Source of the DNA: Solea solea
Taxonomy: Eukaryota > Chordata > Actinopteri > Pleuronectiformes > Soleidae
Direction of reading: 5' to 3'
Length of the DNA: 64,000 nucleotides
Assembly (NCBI RefSeq): GCF_958295425.1
Contig: NC_081138.1
Location: 1,136,501-1,200,500 of the forward strand
Part shown: positions 1 through 12,090 of the stretch, piece by piece
Numbering within the stretch: position 1 is the first letter of the stretch
Layout of the letters: each line of letters starts with the position of its first letter
The notes under the pieces: model-generated
Seen by the model: the letters and a program-made list of their open reading frames with translations, nothing else
Told to the model about the DNA's origin: nothing
The model's database searches: none
Position numbers and translations under genes: made by a program

Positions 1-97
1 CCATTTGCTCGACAAATAAATATTCACGGTTGTGGAAAAAAATCTTATTCAGGTCTTATTATCTTTTCAGGGACAGCATGAGCATTTTAGCTGAGTG

Positions 98-119
98 TGC
101 ACACACACACACACACACA
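98..119. repeat. (CA)n microsatellite
   Basis: Uninterrupted CA dinucleotide run of about 11 units. Confidence 0.95.
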
Positions 120-3100
120 AGCCCTATTGCTAATGTAAATGAGGGTAAAAGTTAGAGTTACTCCAGCGTTAGTTACTCCTTCATACGCTCACCTGTGTGG
201 ATGAATTGCAGGTTCAGTGCTACACGGGTTTTCTTGTTGCACAGCAGTGAGATCCACGGTCAGAGTGGATTGCTGTCATGCCACGGTGGGGAGAATGAAG
301 AAGATGAGGGCTGTCACCAGCAGCCTCTCTGAGCATGCTCTGTTTGTCTGGGGAGATGGAACCTGTTTGTTTTGTCTACCTGCACGCCTGTTGTGTGCAG
401 TTGCCAAATTAGACTTTCAAATCAAGAAGCCAGTGGGAGACCAAGACTCTAGTTTTCTCCTTCCCTTTAATAATCATCCCTGTTTACTCTTCAGGGAGTC
501 ATCTTAATATATATTTTTTTCCCCTTAAATGCGTCCTCTAAGCAGGGAGATTGTCTTTAATAAAGCAAGCAGGCAGAGTGCCATTCCAACATGTGAATTG
601 CACAGGAGAGAATTGAGAGATGGAAGCAATAGAGGATCACCAGGGGAGTGGGGGCTGCTGCCACTGCACCCTTCATGCTATTATCTTTATGGCATAGCAA
701 AACATGCTTCAGGCAATCAGCATGAAATTGTTAATTGCTCAGCCCACTTGTGCGTTGCTCTGGGGACAGGGGGCCTTCAGGAGGTCCTGCATCATCAGAG
801 TGAGGGCTGTCCGACTAACTGCCTGCACGTCTGCACACCGCACCGTCCGGCAGACACGTCGCGCCCTCTCGTTCTCCGTGACCTTCAGATAAATTGCATT
901 GGAAGTCGTCAGAGGCACATTCCATACAGTGCATTCAAGAATGAATCCCGGCTGCACGAGGATGTGCGCTTGATAAACAGTTTTTGTTTAACATGTGCAG
1001 CGGAGTGGGCGGAGACTGATGCTGAATTGTGAAGTGAAGTCTGAAAAGGCAGATTTAGGTTTTCAGAATCAGGCTGTTTATTGCTGTCTGTTTCCTAATG
1101 TGATGCCATTTGGTTTGTGAATAATACATGTAATGAAATCTAAATACGACTCAGAAGTGAGACTCAGGAGGCACGAGGTCGCCCCACAGCGTGGTCGGGT
1201 CCAACATGCACAAACACTCCCTTCCTGAGCCTTGTTAAACGCACTGATGTGGCTCCAGGTGACTCAATGCAAGACATGTCTTCGTCTCTGAAGCATTGCC
1301 TGTTCCGTGCCCTGTCAGAACGTAATGCCCCTCCTTCTGGGCTATCAGTTTTGTTCCTGTTGGAAGAGAAGTGGAAGGAGCAAAGTTACACGGGGCGTCA
1401 TATTAATGGGGCCTGTCATGCGCGTTGATCTTCTTAGGCGTGGAGGAGGATGAGCGCTCAAAAGGTGTTGTCTTCAAATAGGATTTCTGCAAGTGAGACA
1501 TCCTCGTTGGGTGATATCCCCCTCAGAGCAGCCACTTTCTTATAGAATGATCTGTTATTAAGCAAATGAAGTGCTGCGGGCCCAACGGTAAATCCCTCCA
1601 CTTTGTCATGGTGTGCTCTCAGTTATCACACCCTGCTCCCTTATTCATCCCTGATGTTCTACCAATTTCACCATGTTATACCAGGGCACAGCAGCCTTGT
1701 ATTTGAAGTCATTCGCCTTAAGTTAAGTTAAGCGTGCATGACACAGAGGATTCCAAGTTATAATCAATGACTTGACAAAAGGCACATTGATCTTATATAA
1801 AAAGGGAAGTCTGAAACTAAGAAGGGATTTTTTTCCCCCCACTGAGTAGATTAAAGTTAAAGTCCCTGTAAATGTAAATTAAAGTGTTGACCAACTAACC
1901 ATCAGGTCTCAGGCCTGGATAATTCTTTTTATTTATTCCAAAGTATTCAACGTGAATTACGGCTTTACTGCCTTTCTCTCAGAAGTGTATGAATGCTGCA
2001 CCTCCTGTGTGTGATTTCAGGTCTTTGAATCCACTGGACTTCAAGTCAATAGATTAAGCCGACATGTTTACGTCAGCCACATCAATCCGCCGTGAAACTC
2101 CCATTTAAGGAACAATTAGAACATGTCTAAATAAAGTTTGACATGGGCTTTTTGTTCCAGTCTTCCAGATACATGATCGGAGAGAAAGACGGGGCGATTG
2201 CACCGGGGCGGGGTCGAAGCGGGGAATGGTAACTGCTTGACAGAAATTGATTACATTAATTGATATGCCAATATGTAAGCTTGTTACATCCACCATTGCT
2301 TAGGATGATGGCGAACAGGTCCTGGTGATCAATGCAACCAATAAAGGCTTCATTCATTAATGAGCAATGTGGTAATTAATGTTATCCCTAAACCAATTAC
2401 CCCAGGCAGTGCATCTACAGGGAAAGCGCAGCAAATAGTCCAACCAGGTTATCTCTGTTATACTCGGAGCAATTTTCTCACACTGCCTCTTTACTAGCGC
2501 GTGAATTAACACGGCTGTGAGGCTGCACTCTGGCCTAGTCCATTCACACTATGTTATATAAAAATATGACCGAGTAACTCGACACATTCAAACACACAAT
2601 GTCAAACTTGTTCTGCTTAAAAGATGATTCTTTGTTCAGGAAAGTTGAACAAAAGGTTGAAATGTCATTGGCTTGCTATGCAGGCAATGTCAGTTTAATA
2701 ACCGTGCGGGTTTGGTTGTTCTATCCAGAGTTGTGTCATCATTCCAACCTTAAGTGTGCATTATGTGCAGTGTTGATCATGTGGTGAAAAAAGCCCGTGT
2801 GTAGTTTGTATCCACAGCCACAAAACCCTGATTGTCTTGACAGTTACAACAAAGACGATGCCAGTGAGTCGGAGCCAAGTAACAAACCACAGCTTCGTCG
2901 GATAGACGCACTGTCTGTACATAAATAATAGCCGGCTTATAAATCAATGCTATTGTTTTAGGTTATAAAGTAAAAATAATCTTACCTGGAATTCATTACC
3001 TCATTCATCGCTCAACATTTTCAATTATCTCATCTCCATATGTTATGAATCGAACAGGGTTTTCTGCATTTCACTTCACAATTACTGTCAGTGAACAAAG

Positions 3101-3309
3101 GAGAAAGTGTCGTGTGACAGTGCAGTACTCAATGACATGTTATTCTGATCGCCAAGCCCCGCCCTCCATGTTTTTTTAACACGTTTTCAGTCAATGCATT
3201 TCATTCATCGAGCATGACATGAAGACTACAGTTGTTTTTAGTTCATTCTAAAGCCTTTCTGACAAATGTTTGTCTAGCACAGCACGGGCATCACTTCAGT
3301 GCATTAATG

Positions 3310-3450
3310 TTATAATAATAATGATAATACATTTTATTTTCAAGCGTTTTCTGAATACTCAAAGACACCTAACAGAACATAAAAGCAGCTAAAACAACAT
3401 CAAATGGTAAAAATCACAAAGAAAAAAAAGAAAAAAACATTAAAAGCAAT
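3310..3450. repeat. Possible relic of a fish SINE/LINE 3' tail
   Basis: A TAATAATAATGATAATA lead-in is followed by the wording ACATTTTATTTT...AGCGTTTTCTGAATACTCAAAGACAC. This resembles degraded interspersed repeats common in fish genomes (cell-size/level wording TTTATTTATAAAGCGCTTTT...CTCAAAGACAC). The copy is short and diverged; assignment is by memory of the pattern only. Confidence 0.35.
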
Positions 3451-4275
3451 TTAATGTCGTTGTATATTTAATCAGTAACACCTATATGTGGGAACAGTGC
3501 TGTATTTAGGCGTGTATAATGTGAGCAGTTAGCACTTAGCTCTCACCTTATAGGTGGGAAGCCAATTATAAATCAGTTAAAGCCAGATTTCCCCTTCATA
3601 CTTGAAACACTCCTGCCCGAGCCGACTCGACAAAAAATAAGAAACAAAACTAAGTGTGAGATGATGACTTATTAGTTGGGACAAGCCCTTTAGAGCAGAA
3701 TCCAGTTTATGTAAAGGGTGTTGCAGAAGTGCAGAAAGGCCCATCTGTCTCTCTGCCTATTATCCCAAGCCTTAATCGGGTCTTACAGCAGGGCAGGCTA
3801 AATAAACAGTAAGTAAGTTGTCTTGGGTAAAGGAACGTCAATGCCTGCAACTTGCTCAAGCCTTTGCTCTGAATGGTTGTGTATTGACCCCTCAGGACCC
3901 CTGAGAATTCTCTAATTGAAAATTAATATTGAATCAATGCCGCGGGCCATTTGCATATTGATTATAAACATCCAGGAAGGCACCAAGTATGTCTGGGATC
4001 AATAGGGCCCTTCTGCGGCAGGCCGAGTGCACTACATCACATGGCAGCTGCCTGCTCCTGAGGTTAATGACTGCTGCTTGTTAAGGAGCTCTTGTCAGGT
4101 AGAATCCAGCTGCGGGGTCTTTCTGCCAAAACTGGCAGGAGGTGAACTGGGGAGGTTTTGGAGAGAGTGTACATGAAGTCTGGGATTTGGACCCTAACCC
4201 TTTGTTATTAAGCGTTATTTGTTGTTGCTCTTTACCTTAAATAATGTAAAGCTGCTTTTTGTTTTCTGTTGTCGC

Positions 4276-4279
<4 letters not shown>

Positions 4280-4323
<44 letters not shown>

Positions 4324-4421
4324 ATATATATGTATATACATACATATATACATATGTATATATATGTATATACATATATATATATATATGTATGTATATA
4401 TATATATGTATATATATATGT
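4280..4421. repeat. (TA)n / (TATG)n compound microsatellite
   Basis: About 140 bp of TA repeats interspersed with TATGTATG and TACATA units. It is almost self-complementary and creates spurious Tyr/Ile open frames on both strands. Confidence 0.95.
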
Positions 4422-7077
4422 AGTGGTTTGTGTGCGTGTGTTTGTAGGTAGATCAGGAAAGGAGGCTAACGCCAACTATGTCCATCCCCTGAAGGGAGAG
4501 ACAACAATATTAGGGAGATCAAAAGGGTCCTTTTTAATTTGAAATGAAACTTTCACAGCATTACAAGACAATCCCATAACTCCCCATAATAGTTTCCACA
4601 TGTTGAAGAGATGTTAAGAGGTGGAGGAAGAAAGGGATGGCACTGGAGACAATGAAGTGAAAAGGTTAGATAGTGATAGAGGGAGATAAAGGAAGAGATC
4701 TCTATCAAGCCACTGTTACTGGCAACATGAGCGTAGAATCCCACAGAAACTTGGCCGGCTGGTTTAGTGGAAACACTGAAGCCTGGTAAAGAACTATTGG
4801 GGCTCTCTGAAACTGGATGATTCCGTGAACCCACAGGAGACGGCAGACCTGGTGTGAAGCACATGTGAGAGCAGCTTATCCTCCAGTATATGAAAGGCCA
4901 GGTCTTGAATTAATGCATCCATGCAGTCTGTCCATTCTCCCCTCACTACCACCACCCCCACCTCAACCCACACCCTGCACTGGGAGCGAGGGTCTGGGAG
5001 CCGCGGATGGAGTGCCGGGCCCAGAGAACCAGGCTGCATCTGATTGCTTCATTACAGGCCCTTTCATTGACTTGGTTGCACTGAACTGATGAACTGAGGC
5101 AGTGGACAAGACCCCATAATAGGAAGAAATGAATTCTTATCACAGCCTCCTCAGGAGGCCGCTGGTCCTGGCTGGAGTCAACATAAGCCATGACTGAAGG
5201 GAAAGGAGGGGGCTGTATTTGGGCCCATTCATGAGCCAGGATCTAGGATCTAGAGTGAGGACATGATGGAGCTTCAGGATGTTGGATCAGTACACAGGGG
5301 AGGAACCATAAATCCACAGAGAGGCCTATTGTTGTAGGCAGCTTGTTTTAATGATTACTTTGGTGATTAGTGTTTGCTTTCTCGTGATAACTGACTCCTA
5401 CAGCACAACATTTTTTTTTCAATTGTTTATTCCAGCAGTCCTCTAGAGACAGACCTCTGTTAGTTAGAGTCCCTGCTTTAGGCCCCACAGCAGCACCCAA
5501 ACACCAACCGCTGAGATGAATAATTAATTCTGTACCTTATTGGGCTTTCACCCCTAACTCTACAACCTCTGGCTAATGAGTGAGACGAGTCTGCTGCAGC
5601 AAGGACAATAACAGCAGCCATTAAAAAAACAACAGCAACACTAACAACCACAGTCATACATACAATAGAAATGCAAAATGTGATATAGCATGATCCAATT
5701 TAGCAGCACACTTGGTCTCCTCAGGGCAGAGGTTATTTATCCCCGACACCGACACTTCTGACCAACCTGCTCATTCCACGCCTGTATGCACAGTCGGCAT
5801 TAAACCCAAGAGGAGATTTTACAAATGCTGCATCTGTTATCCTCGGCTCATTTAAACAAGCTGAACTTATATTAAATAATGTGATGTTGTGTTCTCATAA
5901 TGTTCCATACTAACACGCATTATTTTAGAACATCAACACATTCTCCAGGGTTGTGATCGCGTGTCGATAGCACTAATTACGACGCTTCATGCCTGGCATT
6001 AAAATGTGTCTATTGTGACCACTTGACATGAGATCTTTGTTCACATACACACTGATGTCCTGATGTTTGCCAAAACAAGTCTAACTGTGTCTATGTGAGT
6101 GACAGAGACAGTCAAATAATGCTAATCCTATGATGATCAATATTAAAAAGTGCAGTTCAGCTGAGGAGGCGGTCTGTAATCCATCCTGAGGATGCAGCTC
6201 AGGAATGTGGTCACAAGCATCCGTATAAATGTTTGTTTATTTTCTTATCAGATCTGAGGACGCATACAGGCAAGATGAGGAGTGTTCAGACATGTGCTCA
6301 CGATGATATGAGGTGATTCATAACCGATGTTAATACCGGGTTCAGTCAGGGTCATGTGTGCCTGTCAGGTCACACCTACCGCCAGTATCTGCCGCTGTGT
6401 CCTTCCTGAGAACTGATCACCTGTCACAAATCAGTTAGTACTAGTACCAGGGCGTGGTGGGTAGGTGGCCTGGGTTTCGGTTCCATTTCTCCTTTTCTGT
6501 CTCGTGCTCTTCCTCTCTCCCGTGGCTGAGCCAAAGATAAGCGAGCGGCAGTATAATCACTCCAAATCTCTTTCTCTGGAGAGCAGCACACTGGGCAGCA
6601 CAGTTCCAGCCCTCCAGGAGCTTTCAAAGACAAAGACTGGATCTCGCTGCTGTACTTTTACGTAATAAAGCTACAGCGCTATGTCACTCTGTTCCGTCTT
6701 TTATCGACACACGCTAATCAAACTGTGGTTTGAAAGAGAGCAAATTCACCCCACTGAGAGGCTACACTCGACTAAACGAGTGGCAGAAGCAGTCATTTGA
6801 ATAAACTTCACAGTAAAAACAAAAGAAGCCCTCGTGCAGGCTGAACTGTGTAGGCCTGCTTTGTCAAGTGTCATTATGAGTCATTTTTAAATCTCAGGTA
6901 AAATTGAAAGCTTAAAGCAATTTGGCATAGTGATTAAACCCAGATTAATGCAGTTTGGATGCACCGCTGAGATTAGAAGCGTACGTATTTCCAGTGGTGG
7001 TTGAGTCGGTGCGTTACATCTCATCATCTGGCTCAGTCTACTTTGTAATTAATATTTTAAGGTGTGCCCGTAATCAG

Positions 7078-7101
7078 ATAAATAAATAAATAAATAAATA
7101 A
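7078..7101. repeat. (AATA)n microsatellite
   Basis: About six AATA units. Confidence 0.9.
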
Positions 7102-7387
7102 TGTCAATAATGCTGCCAGAATGATGTCATAATAAATTAATAAATTGCAAGAACTGAATAAAGCAGCAGCTGATTGCATGAGATGAGCCTTTTTCATTAG
7201 CCGTTGAGAGAAAAGTGTTTGCATTACAAACTCTTTAGACATCTGGTCATTTTTCCATCCAGTTGTGATTTAGTTTCATTTAATCTCTTCACTTAAAACA
7301 GGAACAAGCAGAGCACAGGGTCTTAAAAGAGAAATACTGGACCTCATAACCCAGAGAAAGGTGCTGACCTTAAGTATGTCTCTCTGG

Positions 7388-7460
7388 GGCCGCACAGCAG
7401 GGTAGTGGCTAACACTGTTGCCTCACAGCAAAAAGGTCCAGGTTGGGGACCCGAGTTTTG
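7388..7460 (+). mobile_element. Truncated tRNA-like head of a fish SINE/LINE-type repeat
   Basis: The text GGCCGCACAGCAGGGTAGTG GCTAACACTGTTGCCTCACAGC followed by AAAAAGGTCCAGGTTGG matches the opening of a very common fish interspersed repeat (GGC-GCACGGTGG-GTAGTGG-TAGCACTGT-GCCTCACAGCAAGAAGG). The normal downstream part with the TGTGTGGAGTTTGCATG block is absent, so this is a truncated copy. The exact family name is not assigned. Confidence 0.6.
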
Positions 7461-10216
7461 GCTCCAGCTCCACGTGAGCCTCATGTGGAGGATAGTGAAG
7501 TGGAAGACAATGAATGCATCTACTGTATCAGAGACAATGACTTCTGTAAGATTTCACACACATAAGCTCATAAACGTCCTTGATATTCACACATAAATAC
7601 ATAAGTGGTTACAATATGGATATTCAGTTGTGTTCTCTTTCTCAATACCTATTGTTGGGAGAAAAAAACAAAAAAAACTTGGTTAAATGCATCTTCAATA
7701 ATTGCACTGCAAAGTTGGTTGATTATTTTGTACATAATTACAGTGGAAAACAACCTGCCTATTAAGCCTTTAATGGCAGTAATACAGAAAGCAATTACCA
7801 TTACTTTGCTGCTCACGCTGAAAATAAAAAATTCTCTAAATTAAAAGGATCCTCTGACTACTGCTAATTGTGTGGGGTCTTGTAGAGACATCTGGTTGTA
7901 CATCATTTGTAACGGCTAAATGCTGATCAGTTAGAAAGGCTTTTACAAGCTGTGTCCTATAAGTGTGTGTTCTTGGGACTGCTTTGCTGCCAGGGAGTCT
8001 GATAGCTCTTGAATTATTTATCTATCAGGCTGCTGGACGGTAGTCACGGCGACCTAGGCCCCATAGTGTTTGTCTGGCGACATCTTTCTCCGGCAGTAGC
8101 CATTGGCTGACGGGTAGGGATGCTAATGAGCAGGGCGCAGCGCATGGGACCAGAGTTTTCTAACCCTCCAACCCTTCCTCACAGAGTCTGAATTAAGAAT
8201 TATAAATATCTGAGTGTACAACTTTTTAATTAGGGAAAAGATGAGGTTAGAAAAAGAGAAAGATTGAAAGGGAACGATAGAAACAACCACACGTTTTCCT
8301 ATTAAGGAGAAATGTCAAGCGAGGTGGTGAAGCAATAGTCTGTTTGCATCCCTTTGTTGTCCTCCCTGACATTGAAGGCTAATTTTTCATGGTTATTTGA
8401 ACTGGAAAATGAAAGAGAGGTTTGCGATTATTTCCTATAAATGACAACACAATCGCATTACGCTTCAGTACAAACACAGAGAGGATATTGCCTTTTCATA
8501 TTTCATGTGAAAGTAATGGATGGGCTATGCAAAGAGGAACAGAAAGAAAGACAAATGGTGAAAGAACGCTCACTGTGTTTGATTTGTATTAGAAACAGAA
8601 TGGATGGAGGTAGCATGAGTTTTTTCCTCCCCAATAAGTGGTCGCACTTTCATGGATGTTTTAAACTGCTGCGCTGTGTAATCATTGGATTTCTTTAGCA
8701 ATTAGCTTTGAGCAACCAGCCAAGCTGGTTGTTAGGAGAAAAGTTGGCCAGTATTTACTCGAAAAATATACAGTATGTCTATTGTAAGGTCCATTCACAC
8801 ACTGTTTATATATTTATATATAGCTGTACTGTGTTAATAAATAAAAAAATCACTATTCTCCACATCTACTCACAACTATTCTGGAACATCAGAACTTATT
8901 AGGCGGTTAAACTTTCAAGAGCAAACACGTCAATGATCCCCTATATTTGATATTTAAAATGTAATTGATTAGCACAAATTGGTATTCATAACCTTGTCAT
9001 ATTCTGTTTTATCTCGGCCTACGCTTTCATAAACAAACACGCAGTCAGGCGCGCAGGGCTGTGGACGGATGAAACAGGCAGGCAGGCAGGATGACCATCG
9101 AGGTGGTTGGCAAACCAGCCCGCTCCAGAGGGATGCGCTGAGAAACGTGTTTGTGCGCTTTAACTTTACAAAGATTGAAGAACTGACAGGAGAGTCTCTG
9201 CCGACAGGACTCATGTAAATAGGATCCATATGGGAGCTGTGAGCCAAACTCCTAACACGCGCCAAGGTAGGCACTACATATACGTCCAACCATGGCAACA
9301 TTGATTTTCTGAGCTAATACCTCCACAGAACAGTCCACAGGCAGATGGATGCACTACAAAGATATGCAAATGGTGCATTCGATAAATCGACAGGCCGAGA
9401 TCTTTTTCAGACAGTCCACTGTACTGGTCTGCAGTGCCTAAAAGGAGAGATAAACAGATAAGTAGCTGTTAATGGACACACACACACACACAGACAAACA
9501 TACAGGCACCTGCCTGTTACCTGGGAAACTTGGATCAATACATTTCATGTTAAGCAGAACTGCACATCAAATAAAGCCTGGGACCACATCGCATTATTAT
9601 AGTTTTGTTTATTTCACATGAATGTGCTATTTTTAATGTGGTATATTCTATTTTTTTTTTCATTCAAGGTCTAATAATGTGTCTAATAACAAAGTAAACT
9701 ATGGGTATAGTCATATTCAGTGTGCTTATTAGTCAGATATAAAACAAAAGCTGCGAGCTGTATGTCATATATAATAGATGTGGGCTGTCTTGTTAAGCCC
9801 AGCAGGCTGTATGTGGCTGTGTCTCTGTGGAGAGAGGCTCTGAAGCTCACTGTACCTGGTAATTAAAGAGAGTTTGTGGCAAAAGCCAAACATCAGGAGA
9901 GATGAGCTATGAACAAAAGAGCTGTGACAGTTTCAGGTTATATGATTTTTCTGTCCCTTTTTGTGCCAAATGAAAAATCAATACATTTTCCGGGTTATAC
10001 ATATTCAGAGTGTCCACCGTGCTTCCGCCCTGATGGAGAGAGGGGCGGGGGAGTGTGGGCGAGAGTGGGGGGAGTCGCCTGTCCGCCTGTCATAACTGTA
10101 CCATCGCATTTTCCAACCCACTGGTGAATATTTCAGAGTTGATGCAATTGCCCTTCATGACAGTGGTGATGCTTTTTTTTTCTCATTCTCTTTTTTTTTT
10201 TCAGATACCCCTTCAG

Positions 10217-10250
10217 CCCCCCCCCCCCCCCACACACACACACATACACA
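10217..10250. repeat. poly(C) followed by (CA)n
   Basis: A run of about 15 C residues passes directly into CA repeats. Confidence 0.9.
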
Positions 10251-10621
10251 CTGTCAACCCACCCTAGTTCTGTTTGGTCCCTTTGAATAGCTGCGAAATA
10301 GGTGCAGCCATTGTGATGTGCACTGGAGGAAAAAGAAAAAGAAGCATTAATAATAGGAGGTTGATTTAAGAGGAGGCAGCAGTGGAGGACGATAAGCATA
10401 AATGCATGGCGGGGGGTGACAGAGAGGCAGAGTGACTTTTTGTGCACAACAGTGTCCCTCAGGCAGAGTAGATGGAAGAGCACTGCCCGGTGATGTTTTT
10501 GCCCCCCCGTCCAGGCTTTTAGCTCGCCGTCCGAGCAGGGAAATGTACAGCTGCATCGTCCATTGTGGACATAATATGTGTTAGTGAGCGGCCATCATCT
10601 TGTGCATCCAAGGAAGTCTCA

Positions 10622-10640
10622 GTGTGTGTGTGTGTGTGTG
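10622..10640. repeat. (GT)n microsatellite
   Basis: Short GT run of about nine units. Confidence 0.85.
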
Positions 10641-11082
10641 TCAGCGAGGGCAGAGGAGTGCGCAGTCCCTGAATGCTCAGTCCCTGTGTAACCACATTAA
10701 CCTAGATCCTCTTCTCCTTCATCATTCAAGTAAAACACAAAGAGAAGAACTAGAGCGCACTCACTTTATCCACTTTATTTGTAATGTATCTAAACATGCC
10801 ATTATCACGACAAGTATTTCTAATTAGTCTCATTTCCCAAGAGGTACCACTTAGAAGGGAAAATTAATAAATTGCATGCAATTTATTAACTGTTCCTAAT
10901 TTACTAAGTATTAAGATAACAAAAAAAACAGTTAGCCATATTCAGTTTTTTTTTTTTTTTTAAATAGCTACATTTCTGCATCGTTCATTAATTCCTCCTC
11001 TATGCAACAGAACGTCAGTGTCTTTGAAACGTAGTGTTGTGTGAGACCTGTGAGTCTGGTTTGATGAGACGGCACCACTGGG

Positions 11083-11118
11083 AGAGGAGGAGGAGGAGGA
11101 GGAGGAGGAGGAGGAGGG
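11083..11118. repeat. (GGA)n trinucleotide repeat
   Basis: About 11 GGA/AGG units; pure purine strand. Confidence 0.9.
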
Positions 11119-11465
11119 GGTTGCTGCAATATTGTTCTAAGGCAGTGTGAGCTATCACTGCTGTTTGTGATTAACTTGCCATTTTAAGTTTTTTTTTTTT
11201 TTTTGGTATTAGCTGCCCTAACCCCATACCCCTCCTCCATCTTCTGCACCTCCTCCTCCTCTATATGCCCCCTCCTCTTCCCTCCTGCCCTCAGCCCCAT
11301 GGAGACACAAAGTATTCATTCACATTTAGATCCTGAGGTCACTGCAGGGCCAGCAGGGAGAGGCCAGCATGTCCCCCGTAGACAGGTCAGGAATCTAACA
11401 TGTAACTCTGACCAGCAGCACCGAGGTAGCTTACTCTTCTTCACTTGCAAAATGTGAAAGTGTGT

Positions 11466-11542
11466 GGGAGCGAGGGAGGGAGAGGGAGAGGGAGAGGGAG
11501 AGAGAGTGAGAGTGAGAGAGTGAGAGAGTGAGAGAGTGAGAG
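11466..11542. repeat. Purine-rich GGGAGA / GAGAGTGA tandem tract
   Basis: GAGGGA and GGGAGA units grade into repeated GAGAGTGA units. The strand is almost entirely G and A with regular T. Confidence 0.85.
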
Positions 11543-12009
11543 CGTGGACGAGAACAAAACAGACAGATACTCTTTCAGTCTGTGTGCATGTGACCAGTTT
11601 GGTGAATTTGCTTTGATTTTAATGTGTTTTACTGTACATTTACTGTACCTTTAAAAAAAAAAGGACATAGAATGTTTTGCACTTTTAACACAACATAGAA
11701 CTGTTAATAATACTGTGTTTTGGTTTAGGCAGCTTGTGAGGACACTTTGTGTGTTTGTGTGTGTTTGTAGGGGGGGCTATGATGGCTGAGAGTATTTTCC
11801 TGTGTTGTGTTTTTAAAGGGGGGGGGGAGGGAGGAGGGGTAGTATTGCATATGGGGCAGAGAGGTGCTGATATGAGGAGCAGGCAATGCATGAAAGCCCT
11901 CAGCATGGGCCCTGTGTCTCATTGTCCCATGGTACCCTCCTGTCACTTTCATTTTGCACCCTCTAGTCCAGAGTCAGTGCAACTTTGATATAAGGAAAGG
12001 GTGCAAGGG

Positions 12010-12090
12010 ATGATGGGTGGGGGGGAGGAGAGAGGGAGAGAGGGAGGGAGGGAGGGGGTTCTAAAAGAAGAAGTGGGGGGGGGGGGGAGA
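12010..12090 (+). repeat. G-rich purine tract with a G-quadruplex motif
   Basis: GGGTGGGGGGG is followed by several GGGA units (about 12034-12058) and by another run of G near 12075-12088. At least four GGG runs with short loops meet the usual quadruplex pattern on the + strand. Confidence 0.7.

Noticed and set aside
217..1032. Open frames of 96 and 167 codons at the window start as an upstream zfhx3 exon
   Set aside because: They contain no zinc-finger pattern, no splice signals in register and no similarity to the known N-terminal part of the protein.
4215..4542. Tyr/Ile-rich open frames on both strands
   Set aside because: They are translations of the (TA)n microsatellite.
7388..7460. 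A tRNA gene, from the box A-like GTAGTGGCTAACACTG
   Set aside because: There is no complete box B, no acceptor-stem pairing and no anticodon loop; the wording fits a dispersed repeat.
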